A stretch of 64,000 nucleotides of DNA from the NCBI RefSeq assembly GCF_001742145.1, contig NZ_CP015749.1, positions 1,364,001 to 1,428,000 of the forward strand. Direction: 5' to 3'. Position numbers and translations under genes: made by a program. Numbering within the stretch: position 1 is the first letter of the stretch; every line of letters begins with the position of its first letter. Below are positions 8,482 through 15,936 of the stretch, one piece after another. Under the pieces are notes generated by a model. It did not search any database, was not told where the DNA came from, and saw nothing but the letters and a program-made list of their open reading frames with translations. Origin of the DNA: Pectobacterium parmentieri (GTDB lineage Bacteria > Pseudomonadota > Gammaproteobacteria > Enterobacterales > Enterobacteriaceae).

Positions 8482-8913
8482 ATGAGTGAATATATTTCAT
8501 CATTTAATGATATTTTTAAAGCTGTCATCTGTCATTTTGATTTTAAAGTCAAATCAGTGGGTGATGATACTATATTCTTAATTGGGAATGGCTATCAATT
8601 GGAATTTACTATGTGGAGGGAGACTGTAGAACTTCGTTTCTGTGTGGTTAAGTCAAATACTGAAGTGCTAATTTATGATGTCGGAAATTTCATTGTCACA
8701 TATATGACAAATGAGGATAGGTGTATTGATGATATTATCATCCCTAAAGAAAAATCCACAGTGTATATAAGAAATGTAAAAAGTCTTAATTATTTTCTAA
8801 ATGCACTTAAACATCATTTCCCTTCGATGTTGGCAGGACAAATGAACTGGCTTGATTCATATGAAAAATCAGAGTGGTATAGCCAGCCTCGAATTGAAAA
8901 ACGAAAAGTATGA
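8482..8913 (+). CDS. probable immunity protein for the adjacent CdiA-type toxin tail
   Basis: A 143-residue, AT-rich, soluble protein starting 1 nt after the toxin-fragment stop, with AAAGGAAAG as ribosome site. Its position immediately 3' of a toxin C-terminus, plus size and composition, fit an immunity protein. I do not recognise a named family. After the stop, the bases to about 8997 can be read as TAYPIEKYFQGYEEKKNN before a stop, probably a scrap of another module's end. Confidence 0.6.
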   Translation: MSEYISSFNDIFKAVICHFDFKVKSVGDDTIFLIGNGYQLEFTMWRETVELRFCVVKSNTEVLIYDVGNFIVTYMTNEDRCIDDIIIPKEKSTVYIRNVKSLNYFLNALKHHFPSMLAGQMNWLDSYEKSEWYSQPRIEKRKV

Positions 8914-9003
8914 TTATCTAATGCTGATTTAGGGACTGCGTATCCTATTGAAAAATATTTTCAGGGTTATGAAGAAAAGAAAAATAACCTGAGTTAAAAA
9001 GCT

Positions 9004-9034
9004 CCCGGCCCTTGAAACAGGCCGGGATTTTTTG
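9004..9034 (+). terminator. Rho-independent terminator
   Basis: CCCGGCC (9004-9010) and GGCCGGG (9020-9026) form a GC stem followed by ATTTTTTG. It lies between the immunity gene and a SymE relic and could end both. Confidence 0.85.
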
Positions 9035-9038
9035 TTTG

Positions 9039-9209
9039 TCACTCAGCCACAATACGTATCACCAGTTGGCCCTGTTCAACGGTGATGACCACAGGTGTAT
9101 CCGTCGCAAATCCTGCCGCCTCCAGCCAGTTGCCTTTGAGGTGCAGGCTGGGGCTGCGACTGTAATAGCGCGTTATGTCATTGCGGTCGGCGTGACGGCG
9201 GCTGACATA
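9039..9209 (-). pseudogene. SymE toxin gene relic (N-terminus missing)
   Basis: The minus strand reads [49 protein letters not shown] and VIRIVAE before a stop. It is nearly identical to the C-terminal 56 residues of the intact SymE at 11112-11348. Homology stops abruptly at GACATA (about 9209), where the DNA switches to a CdiA pre-toxin frame on the other strand. This is a clean recombination junction rather than gradual decay. Confidence 0.8.
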
Positions 9210-9226
9210 ATGATGTTGAGCATGCG

Positions 9227-9716
9227 AACAATGCGCTCAGCCCGATCTTTAACAAAGAGAAAGAGCAGAAACGTCTGAAACAGGCGCAACTGATTGGTGA
9301 AATCGGCGCGCAGGTGATGGATATCGTGCGTACCGAAGGCGAGCTGAAGGCGCAGAAAGCGGCGGAAGCGAAAGGAGATTCCAAAGTCGAATGCCCGAAA
9401 GACGGTTACTCGGTCGCGTAGTGGGAGGATTATAAAAAGGCGCTGGCGGAATCGCCGACCTACAAGGCTGAAATGCAGAAATACGGCACGGGTAGCGATT
9501 GCCAGCGGAGCATCCTCGTATCTGGCACAGTTGGTGAAAGACGTGACGATACCGAAGGATGAAAGCAAAGCCACGACGTCGGATATCGCGGCAAACGCGA
9601 TGGCGCATGCGGTAGTGGTTGAGCAGTTGCCGGGTCAAGATGCGGGGGCGCTAGGTTCCCCCAGCGGTGAGCTGGTCGCGCGTGCAAAAAATCGGAATTT
9701 TGCGGGTCAGGCTCAG
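9227..9716 (+). pseudogene. decayed CdiA pre-toxin (VENN-like) region
   Basis: From 9227 the frame reads [20 protein letters not shown], then [31 protein letters not shown] and ECPKDGY. It is then broken by TAG at 9419-9421. It resumes as EDYKKALAESPTYKAEMQ and YGTGSDCQRSI. The match then moves to another frame (SYLAQLVKDVTIPKDESK, SDIAANAMAHAVV, GELVARA). These are standard segments of CdiA/hemagglutinin C-terminal regions upstream of the toxin. At least one nonsense and two frameshift lesions make it non-functional. Confidence 0.78.
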
Positions 9717-10116
9717 GTACGCCGGGCGGCTGGGGGCCAGAGGACGAAGAGAATGCACGGAGGAATGGTGATGTATCTTCAAATATTCCATCGAGAGATA
9801 AGCTTAACCAAGCAGCTTCAGTTTCTAATCGAAATGGCATGACGGATGCTGGTCGAGCATTACAGAAGCATGGTGGCAGAGAGGGGTCTGTATACTCATA
9901 CTCCAGCCAAAAAGCCTCAGTTTTAAACCAAGAGGCTCAGACAATAGTTAACGAAATCCTGAATAATACAAATACTAAGATTGAGTCCAGAGTTGTTTTT
10001 GAAAATAAGCAGAAAAAATTACTGTGGTTGAAGCAACAGCTCCTGATGGGCGTGCTTTGAGATTTAATGCAGATGGAACTAGATTGATTGGATTCCGTGA
10101 GCCACCTAACAAATAA
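9717..10116 (+). pseudogene. second CdiA-type toxin C-terminal domain with a frameshift
   Basis: Frame 2 reads TPGGWGPEDEENARRNGDVS, NRNGMTDAGRALQKHGGREG, YSYSSQKASVLNQEAQTIVN and EILNNTNTKIESRVVFENKQ. The AGRALQKHGGREGS motif is common in polymorphic toxin tails (recalled). At the A6 run near 10014 the frame slips by one base. In the next frame the ending VVEATAPDGRALRFNADGTR LIGFREPPNK is followed by TAA at 10114-10116, which looks like the authentic toxin C-terminus. A one-base change in the homopolymer, or transcriptional slippage on it, would restore a full toxin domain of about 130 residues. Confidence 0.68.
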
Positions 10117-10127
10117 GAGAGAATGAT

Positions 10128-10358
10128 ATGTTGGAATATAGTGTAGGTAGCTCTTTTGAACGTGAAGATCTCTATGCTGAGTTATCTTTTAATCGAGTTC
10201 AATGGGGTGAAATATCGTTATCTGAGGATAAAAAATCAGTGAATATTATTATTTATCCTGATGAAAATAGTGTTCTTGAGTTTAAGTATGATGATTTTTT
10301 AGATGTGATAGAAAAAGCGAAGGTTCACCTTCTTAATCTGGAGCATTTGTCGAAATAA
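10128..10358 (+). CDS. probable immunity protein of the frameshifted toxin
   Basis: A 76-residue acidic protein (LEYSVGSSFEREDLYAEL, KYDDFLDVIEKAKVHLLNLE). It starts 11 nt after the toxin's restored stop, with AGAGAGAATG as ribosome site. Small size, acidic character and exact placement 3' of a toxin C-terminus fit an immunity protein, consistent with binding a basic nuclease (inferred). It remains intact while the toxin carries a frameshift, as expected if toxin loss is tolerated but immunity loss is not. Confidence 0.65.
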   Translation: MLEYSVGSSFEREDLYAELSFNRVQWGEISLSEDKKSVNIIIYPDENSVLEFKYDDFLDVIEKAKVHLLNLEHLSK

Positions 10359-10365
10359 AGTTAAT

Positions 10366-10394
10366 CCCGGCCGCTAAAAAGGCCGGGTTTTTTT
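10366..10394 (+). terminator. Rho-independent terminator
   Basis: CCCGGCC (10366-10372) and GGCCGGG (10381-10387) flank GCTAAAAA and are followed by TTTTTTT. It ends the toxin-immunity unit. The IS200 element begins immediately behind the T-run. Confidence 0.9.
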
Positions 10395-10397
10395 GTG

Positions 10398-11098
10398 CCC
10401 AGAAAACCCCCAGCTAGGCTGGGGGTTCAGTAAAGCTTTCAGCTTTGAGCCAGTTATAAAAACCCCTTTTGATTTGTTAAAACAGTTTGCGGTCTGGCAA
10501 CTGCAAACGTTCAACAAGAAATCAAAAGGGGGTCCCAATGAGGGACGAAAAGAGCTTAGCGCACACCCGATGGAACTGTAAATATCACATAGTTTTTGCG
10601 CCGAAGTATCGAAGGCAGGTGTTCTACGGGGAAAAACGCAAAGCGATAGGCAGTATTTTAAGAAAGCTGTGCGAATGGAAAAACGTGAATATTCTGGAAG
10701 CGGAATGCTGTGTGGATCACATCCATATGCTTCTGGAAATCCCGCCGAAGATGAGTGTCTCGGGATTTATGGGGTGCCTAAAGGGAAAGAGCAGCCTGAT
10801 GCTTTATGAGCAGTTTGGCGATTTGAAGTTCAAATACCGTAACAGGGAATTTTGGTGCCGAGGGTATTACGTTGATACGGTAGGGAAAAACACGGTCAGG
10901 ATACAAGAATACATAAAGCACCAGTTGGAAGAAGATAAAATGGGAGAGCAACTCTCGATCCCGTATCCCGGTAGCCCGTTTACGGGCCGTAAGTAATCCA
11001 TAGATGCAAATGTCAGGTCGCGATGCGCCTGTTAGGGCGCGGCAGGTAAGAGAGCCTTATAGGCGCATATGAAAAACCTCCGGCTATGCCGGAGGATA
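10398..11098 (+). mobile_element. IS200/IS605-family insertion sequence (IS1541-like)
   Basis: An element of about 700 bp without inverted repeats, bounded by subterminal hairpins. The left is AACCCCCAGC TAGGCTGGGGGTT at 10405-10427 and the right is CCTCCGGC-TAT-GCCGGAGG at 11077-11095. It carries a single tnpA. It sits directly behind a terminator T-run, a typical landing site of IS200-type elements. Exact ends are approximate because the family leaves no target duplication. Confidence 0.88.
10538..10996 (+). CDS. tnpA: IS200/IS605 TnpA single-strand transposase
   Basis: A 152-residue Y1 HUH transposase. The start MRDEKSLAHTRWNCKYHIVF is typical of the IS200/IS1541 group. The HUH motif is in CCVDHIHMLLEIPP and the nucleophilic tyrosine is in the C-terminal helix region (TVRIQEYIKHQL). 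The frame is intact and ends FTGRK, so the copy may be active. The chosen ATG at 10538 has AAGGGGG upstream; a longer frame from 10487 would read through the IS left leader. Confidence 0.95.
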   Translation: MRDEKSLAHTRWNCKYHIVFAPKYRRQVFYGEKRKAIGSILRKLCEWKNVNILEAECCVDHIHMLLEIPPKMSVSGFMGCLKGKSSLMLYEQFGDLKFKYRNREFWCRGYYVDTVGKNTVRIQEYIKHQLEEDKMGEQLSIPYPGSPFTGRK

Positions 11099-11111
11099 TT
11101 TTTTTTATCCG

Positions 11112-11348
11112 TCACTCAGCCGCAGGCCGTATCACCAGTTGGCCCTGTTCAACAGTGATGACGACCGGGGTATCGGCCGCAAATCCCGCCGCTTCCAGCC
11201 AGTTGCCTGTAAGGTGCAGGCTGGGGCTGCGGCGGTAATAGCGGGTCATGTCATTGCGGTCAGCGTGACGGCGACTGACATAGCCGACCTTGAGGTGTCG
11301 TAATGCTTGGGGTGTGGCGGGTTCTGACTTAGAATCGCGTTCAGTCAT
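11112..11348 (-). CDS. symE: SymE-family SOS/type I toxin
   Basis: A 78-residue SymE homologue. A variable N-terminus (MTERDSKSEPATPQALRHL) is followed by the AbrB-like SymE core: [29 protein letters not shown] and VVITVEQGQLVIRP. The start at 11348 has GGAG five bases upstream; an upstream TTG is less likely. In E. coli SymE is an SOS-induced toxin held down by the antisense RNA SymR and Lon. An antisense RNA would start within or upstream of the 5' end here, but no promoter was identified with confidence. Copies of this gene are frequent in Rhs/CDI toxin clusters, as here. Confidence 0.85.
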   Translation of the reverse strand: MTERDSKSEPATPQALRHLKVGYVSRRHADRNDMTRYYRRSPSLHLTGNWLEAAGFAADTPVVITVEQGQLVIRPAAE

Positions 11349-11554
11349 GAGCAACTCCTGCTTAGTTGGTTATGGTTAGCGGGGCTGAGGTGTTGCAATC
11401 ACCTTGGCACCGCGTCTGTTAACTACTCTGATTTACCAATCACGTTATCCAGCATCTCAGTGACAAACTCCTAATGTAAGTATCCCTGAAAACAGAGCCA
11501 AGCTAAACTGGAGTATCGGGTCTTTCTTTCATCTCACAAAGAGACACATCAGCC

Positions 11555-11680
11555 ATGAAAAAGCCCCATTATACCGAAGAATAAATTGCCTTTGCGTTGA
11601 GGCACTACGGACGTGGAAGGGAGGATCTAGCATGTCCTGCATGGTGCGCGTGATATCGGTAGTCTATTCTTCTGAATCGC
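11555..11680 (+). pseudogene. IS3-family transposase orfA relic
   Basis: ATG at 11555 begins MKKPHYTEE, then a TAA, then IAFALRHYGRG. This corresponds to the MKKxRFTEEQIxFALK start of IS3-family OrfA proteins with the Gln codon turned into a stop. Recognisable similarity fades by about 11620-11680. The rest of 11349-12061 holds only this relic and the terminator at 11826; I see no other gene in it. Confidence 0.6.
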
Positions 11681-11825
11681 TGAGCGATCACAAAAGATCG
11701 TGTAAATCCTGATGCCAGCAGAGTTGACGTTGTATTTATCAGCGGACCAGAAAAAGGATAAATCCTTGACTTTATATTTATAACAGTAAAAGGTTCAGGG
11801 AAAGAAAGGCTATGTTGAATTAAAA

Positions 11826-11860
11826 AATCCCAGCCCCAAAAACAGACTGGGATTTTTTTA
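11826..11860 (+). terminator. Rho-independent terminator
   Basis: AATCCCAG (11826-11833) pairs with CTGGGATT (from 11847) and is followed by TTTTTT. It probably ended a now-lost toxin-immunity unit, since no intact gene precedes it. Confidence 0.8.
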
Positions 11861-12061
11861 TCTGTTGGTCAGAACTGCGGCTCAATCTTAATGGCCCGGA
11901 TACATCGGTGAGTAGTGAGTGAACTTGTTCTTATTGCAGCACTGATGTAGTAAAATGTCTGCTAAATCAGGGCTTAAATCACTAACGATATGTGAAGAAA
12001 GAACTGGTTGTTTTTTGTACATGGAGACCGGTATAAAAAATTTTACTAGGAAGCCAAATTG

Positions 12062-12457
12062 ATGAAAACCGAACTTGAAGCAGAGTTTTATTTATCAGGT
12101 AAAAATTCTTTTACTAGAATAGCTAGGCCTGAATGGTCTGATGTTAATGAATTGTTGTTTAAGCTAAGGGGTAAGCAGGGATCAATGAGGCTTGTTGTCT
12201 TACCTGAGCCTAGTGTTGGCCCTGTGAATATAGATGTCTCAACAGGAAATGGTTTTTACTTAATCACTTTGCTGGAATATTCGGAGAATGACTCTGATGT
12301 TCGCTCATACTGGGATATGTCAAAGGTAGATAACAAAATTACTGTTCTCGGTGAGATTTGGCCTGAACGTCAACTTATAAAAGACTTCGATCTTGTTGTC
12401 AGGGTCTTTAAAGAATTCTTCGATACTGGCAATGTATCAACGGATCTTCTGAATTAA
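12062..12457 (+). CDS. small immunity-like protein (DUF6911-like)
   Basis: A 131-residue soluble protein with the segments YLITLLEYSENDSDVRSYWD, WPERQLIKDFDLVVRVFKEF and FDTGNVSTDLLN at the C-terminus. These recall a family of unknown function found next to CdiA/Rhs toxins (DUF6911, from memory). The ATG at 12062 has AGGA upstream. There is no toxin gene adjacent, so it is an orphan immunity candidate. Codon use is AT-rich compared with the flanking core genes. Confidence 0.6.
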   Translation: MKTELEAEFYLSGKNSFTRIARPEWSDVNELLFKLRGKQGSMRLVVLPEPSVGPVNIDVSTGNGFYLITLLEYSENDSDVRSYWDMSKVDNKITVLGEIWPERQLIKDFDLVVRVFKEFFDTGNVSTDLLN

Positions 12458-12519
12458 TGTATGAATCTCGGTTCTTAAAACAGATCGGTGTTTTTTCTTG
12501 TCGTTAGGATTCTTTTACT

Positions 12520-12560
12520 TCAATTGCGCGACGTTCTGATTTAGAATTGCGTTGAACCAT
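12520..12560 (-). pseudogene. SymE 5'-end relic
   Basis: On the minus strand an ATG at 12560 begins MVQRNSKSERRAIEVKES and then ends. The NSKSE stretch lines up with the DSKSE of the intact SymE N-terminus (11348), and the underlying DNA is similar. The core SymE domain is missing. This is the complement of the relic at 9039-9209, which lacks the N-terminus. Confidence 0.5.
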
Positions 12561-12609
12561 AGTAACCGATTTTTATGCAAGGTTGCGGAGACGAGGGGAG
12601 AGTATTGAT

Positions 12610-12993
12610 ATGATAACTGAAAATGAAATTTTATATTTTATTACTCTTCAAGATAAATTAATGAAGGCTTTCTTTATTGCGTATCCAGACATAAAAGATT
12701 TTGAGTTGTTGTTGGACTTCCCTAAGATAGGAAGTGTTTTGGTTAATGATGATAAATGGAATTTTGTTAAGCATGGGAAAGGCATTAAATTTTTAATAGA
12801 AGATACCCACTCGGTAAGGGTAGTCGATGTTAATAGTGATATCAAAAACCCTAAGTTAATTGATATGTGGCGCTTGCCTCAATATTTTCCATTGTGTAAT
12901 GATTATGAAATAAAAAAGTTATTAGATGAAATGGTTACGTCTGGGGTTTTACAAAAAAAATCAAAAAATAAATATGAGTTACAATCTCACTAA
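12610..12993 (+). CDS. small immunity-like protein (DUF6896-like)
   Basis: 127 residues, strongly AT-rich. Notable segments are WNFVKHGKGIKFL, VRVVDVNSDIKNPKLIDMWR and LPQYFPLC; a basic C-terminus follows (LQKKSKNKYELQSH). The HG-G--F / VDVN / ID-WRL pattern recalls DUF6896 (from memory), a family seen with polymorphic toxins. The ATG at 12610 is chosen over 12583 because GAGGGGAGAG precedes it. No cognate toxin is visible. Confidence 0.58.
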   Translation: MITENEILYFITLQDKLMKAFFIAYPDIKDFELLLDFPKIGSVLVNDDKWNFVKHGKGIKFLIEDTHSVRVVDVNSDIKNPKLIDMWRLPQYFPLCNDYEIKKLLDEMVTSGVLQKKSKNKYELQSH

Positions 12994-13064
12994 AAATAAA
13001 TTTTTATGATCTCAGCAGAGTAGATATGGTTTTTTTTAATTCAATGTACTAATACCAAGAGTAA

Positions 13065-13634
13065 ATGAATATGATCCCAGTCGGATATTTATCTAAAAGA
13101 ATAGAACTAAAACCAGATTGGCTAAAGACAGAACAAGTCAAAGACATTTATTCGGTAAGTTGTTGTATATCCGATTCCTTTTGTGAGTATATTCAGTTCT
13201 GGCGTCATAATGGTTACTGGCTGTTTGATTCGCCGGAGGTGATTTATTCCCTGGCAACAGAAAAAGGGATTGATATGAACGGTACAACGATGTTTTATTA
13301 CGAGGCATACGAGTATCAGTATGATGAAGATACATTAGAATGGGGTTTGTTCGAACCGGAAGCGTCTTTTGATACTGATGTGAATATACCACAGCTAAAA
13401 ATATTGCAGGGTTTTGATATTGTTTCTTTTTACCTTGAGCAATCACCAGAGTGTTCTTATTTATCGTGTAACCATATGGCGCAGGCGTTAGATGTTAATG
13501 AACATTGCTTGTTGGCCTCTTTTGATGAGGCGAAAAAACATCTGGAAAGTGACGTTTTTCACGGTTGTGAACCGGGACCTTGCAGAATATTTGCGGTGTA
13601 TTTGGTGCCGGATAGTACACCTGTAATCGTTTGA
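13065..13634 (+). CDS. hypothetical protein, possible orphan immunity protein
   Basis: 189 residues, acidic, no signal peptide or membrane helix. It contains CYSV-like cysteine and aromatic-rich stretches (EYIQFWRHNGYWLFDSPEVI, FYYEAYEYQYDEDTLEWGLF) and ends GPCRIFAVYLVPDSTPVIV. I do not recognise the family. Same strand and spacing as its neighbours suggest it belongs to the row of small toxin-immunity-associated genes. Confidence 0.6.
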   Translation: MNMIPVGYLSKRIELKPDWLKTEQVKDIYSVSCCISDSFCEYIQFWRHNGYWLFDSPEVIYSLATEKGIDMNGTTMFYYEAYEYQYDEDTLEWGLFEPEASFDTDVNIPQLKILQGFDIVSFYLEQSPECSYLSCNHMAQALDVNEHCLLASFDEAKKHLESDVFHGCEPGPCRIFAVYLVPDSTPVIV

Positions 13635-13681
13635 TATAGAGTATATTGTGAAAAACCAGACTGGTTAAGGATGAAAGCGCT

Positions 13682-14008
13682 ATGAATAGGGGATTAGTTC
13701 AACAGGCATTTAATGATTTTTTTAATCGCGCGGCCTGTGCCACAGTGGCTGATGTTAATCTTTTTCAGCTTTATCTATCTGAGCTTCGGGCGTATATCGC
13801 CGAACTTGAGCAAGCTTACGACCCTATCGATCAATGGTCGCTAGGGGAACTGAAAAGGGTAGAGGCATTCTTATTGTATAACCAGCAGTGGGTTGCAGGC
13901 GCAGAGAAAATACAGGATCCGTTGCAGCAAGCTTTTGCGGTTATTGCGCAGCATCGGCGGTTTTTAGAAGAGCATGACCTACTACCAGATTATCTTGAAA
14001 ATTATTAG
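13682..14008 (+). CDS. hypothetical helical protein, 108 aa
   Basis: A 108-residue, mostly helical acidic protein (QAFNDFFNRAACATVADVN, YIAELEQAYDPIDQWSLGEL, AEKIQDPLQQAFAVIAQHRR). It starts 47 nt after the preceding gene and may be cotranscribed. The family is unrecognised. It forms the right end of the accessory gene row; beyond it the DNA is non-coding to 14647. Confidence 0.58.
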   Translation: MNRGLVQQAFNDFFNRAACATVADVNLFQLYLSELRAYIAELEQAYDPIDQWSLGELKRVEAFLLYNQQWVAGAEKIQDPLQQAFAVIAQHRRFLEEHDLLPDYLENY

Positions 14009-14474
14009 CCGAATGATAATTATTTTAAGAATTTTATTTTATGGGTGAAATAGGAAGATGATTTCATCCCTAATTTTTCCATCTTGCTATAATTATAAAA
14101 TAGAATTATTGCTCTTATGAACTACAGTGTAAGTTAAGTGATATCATCATCTTGCCGTCACGGATTACATTTTTCCTCGCAAAACTCATACCACGTAAAA
14201 TATATTTATTTTTTCATTCAATTTTTTTAACTATATTATTCATCTTTTATTTGCATGCGTTTTTATTTAATCCTGTAAACTCGATCTTAAATCTCTGATA
14301 GAAACATGGATAGTAGACAGGGGGCAGGGAAAATTACTATGCAGGCTCATCGATTTTCTATTATCAATCACCGGCAAACCCGAGTGACTCACATTATAGT
14401 GATGCCAGTCATTAGACTGTGCTGCCGCTTTTCCTCATTTTTTCCCGCGTCGTCAGACCGATATTTTCATAATT

Positions 14475-14533
14475 ACGACAGTGCTGTCGTCATCCTCCTT
14501 AGATTTTATTTTCGGCGATCGACTATCGCCGAA
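14475..14533 (+). other. two strong hairpins in the leader of the binding-protein gene
   Basis: ACGACAG-TG-CTGTCGT (14475-14490) and TTCGGCGAT-CGACT-ATCGCCGAA (14511-14533) lie 115-170 nt before ATG 14648. They are perfect stems without a T-run, so they could be part of a structured leader or processed mRNA. The rest of 14009-14647 is AT-rich and shows nothing coding. Confidence 0.4.
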
Positions 14534-14647
14534 CGCAATCCTGCGCATCGTGTACCCACGATTCGCTGGTCACACCGTTGCCGCTTCAACGACTCATCGC
14601 GGTCGTTTTTCGGTACGGGTTTTATTCATTAAGTGAAGGAAATCACA

Positions 14648-15769
14648 ATGCAATATACTGGGAAGTACCTGAAGAAAACAGTGCTGATGCTGGCCATGAT
14701 GGCCGGGCTAAGCGTCGGGCAAAGTCAGGCTGCTGTCGAGCTGGAGACGCGTTCGCTGGATCAAATTTATAAGAGTGCATTGAGCGAGGGCGGTACGGTT
14801 ACCGTCTATGCCGGTGGTGATGTGCAGTCACAGCAAGCGGGCTTCAAACGTGCGTTTGAGACACGTTTTCCTGGCATCAAGTTGAACGTGATTGTGGATT
14901 ACAGCAAATATCATGATGCCCGTATCGATAACCAATTGGCGACCGACGCGTTGGTTCCTGATGTAGTGCAATTGCAAACCGTACAAAATTTTCCGCGCTG
15001 GAAAAAGGAAGGCGTGTTACTGAACTACAAACCACGGGGCTGGGACAAAATCTACCCAGAATTTCGTGATGCAGATGGTGCTTGGATCGGTGCCTATGTC
15101 ATCGCGTTCAGCAATCTGGTCAACACGCAACTTCTGGATGAAAAGTCCTGGCCGCGCGAAGCCAATGACTATCTTCGTCCTAGTCTAAGAGGCAATTTGA
15201 TTCTGGCCTATCCTAATGACGATGATGCGGTGCTGTTCTGGTACAAGCTGGTCGTGGATAAATACGGCTGGGACTTTGTTAAAAAATTGCAGGAACAGGA
15301 TCCCGTCTACGTGCGTGGCACCAACGTGCCCGGCGCTGAGATTGCTACGGGAAAATATAGCGCGACGTTTACCAGTTCTGGTGCGCTCGTTCCGGCAGCG
15401 GATTCTGTGACCCGTTTTGTTTTGCCGAAGTCCGATCCTTTTGTGTCCTGGGCGCAGCGTGCTGCTATTCTTAAGCAGGCTAAACACCCTGAGAGCGCCA
15501 AGCTGTATCTAAGCTGGTTACTCGATCCGCAAACGCAGACTCAGGTTTCGCGGATGTGGTCGGTGCGTACTGACGTTGCACCGCCAGCAGGCTATAAGCC
15601 TATCTGGGAATACCGCAACACCCGTCCGCAGGCCTTTGCTGATTTCATGTACGATCGCGGTGCGGTCGAGCGCTTTCGCGCACAGTTGAGTCTGTATATC
15701 GGTGAGGTAAAAGGGGAACCTACTCCAGGCTGGCTTGGCCCACGTCCGACAGTGCCTTTGGTTAATTGA
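14648..15769 (+). CDS. periplasmic ABC-type substrate-binding protein
   Basis: A 373-residue protein with a cleavable signal peptide (KKTVLMLAMMAGLSVGQSQA) and a type 2 periplasmic-binding fold like AfuA/FutA or polyamine-type binding proteins: GGTVTVYAGGDVQSQQAGFK, FPGIKLNVIVDYSKYHDARI, YVIAFSNLVN and YLSWLLDPQTQTQVSRMWSV. The ATG at 14648 has GAAGGA upstream; a GTG 15 nt earlier is rejected. No permease or ATPase is adjacent, so the transporter partner is encoded elsewhere or the protein acts alone. The ligand is unknown; the nearby pectin genes make a plant-derived solute possible but not shown. Confidence 0.8.
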   Translation: MQYTGKYLKKTVLMLAMMAGLSVGQSQAAVELETRSLDQIYKSALSEGGTVTVYAGGDVQSQQAGFKRAFETRFPGIKLNVIVDYSKYHDARIDNQLATDALVPDVVQLQTVQNFPRWKKEGVLLNYKPRGWDKIYPEFRDADGAWIGAYVIAFSNLVNTQLLDEKSWPREANDYLRPSLRGNLILAYPNDDDAVLFWYKLVVDKYGWDFVKKLQEQDPVYVRGTNVPGAEIATGKYSATFTSSGALVPAADSVTRFVLPKSDPFVSWAQRAAILKQAKHPESAKLYLSWLLDPQTQTQVSRMWSVRTDVAPPAGYKPIWEYRNTRPQAFADFMYDRGAVERFRAQLSLYIGEVKGEPTPGWLGPRPTVPLVN

Positions 15770-15832
15770 TCGTTACCTTGCTTAACCGATCGTGTTTTTA
15801 ATTAACCGATCGCTGGAATGATTGCGCTAATT

Positions 15833-15861
15833 AATGCTGCTCACGTTAAGTGAGCAGCATT
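15833..15861 (+). terminator. 12-bp hairpin between converging genes
   Basis: AATGCTGCTCAC pairs perfectly with GTGAGCAGCATT around GTTAA. It lies between the binding-protein gene (+) and pelP (-). It is likely a bidirectional terminator, although the following T content is modest. Confidence 0.6.
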
Positions 15862-15936
15862 ATTAATGAATCATGGAAGGGCTACAGGAGACGACCAATG
15901 GCAATAAGCTACCATTGGCCTATTGAGGATTAACGC

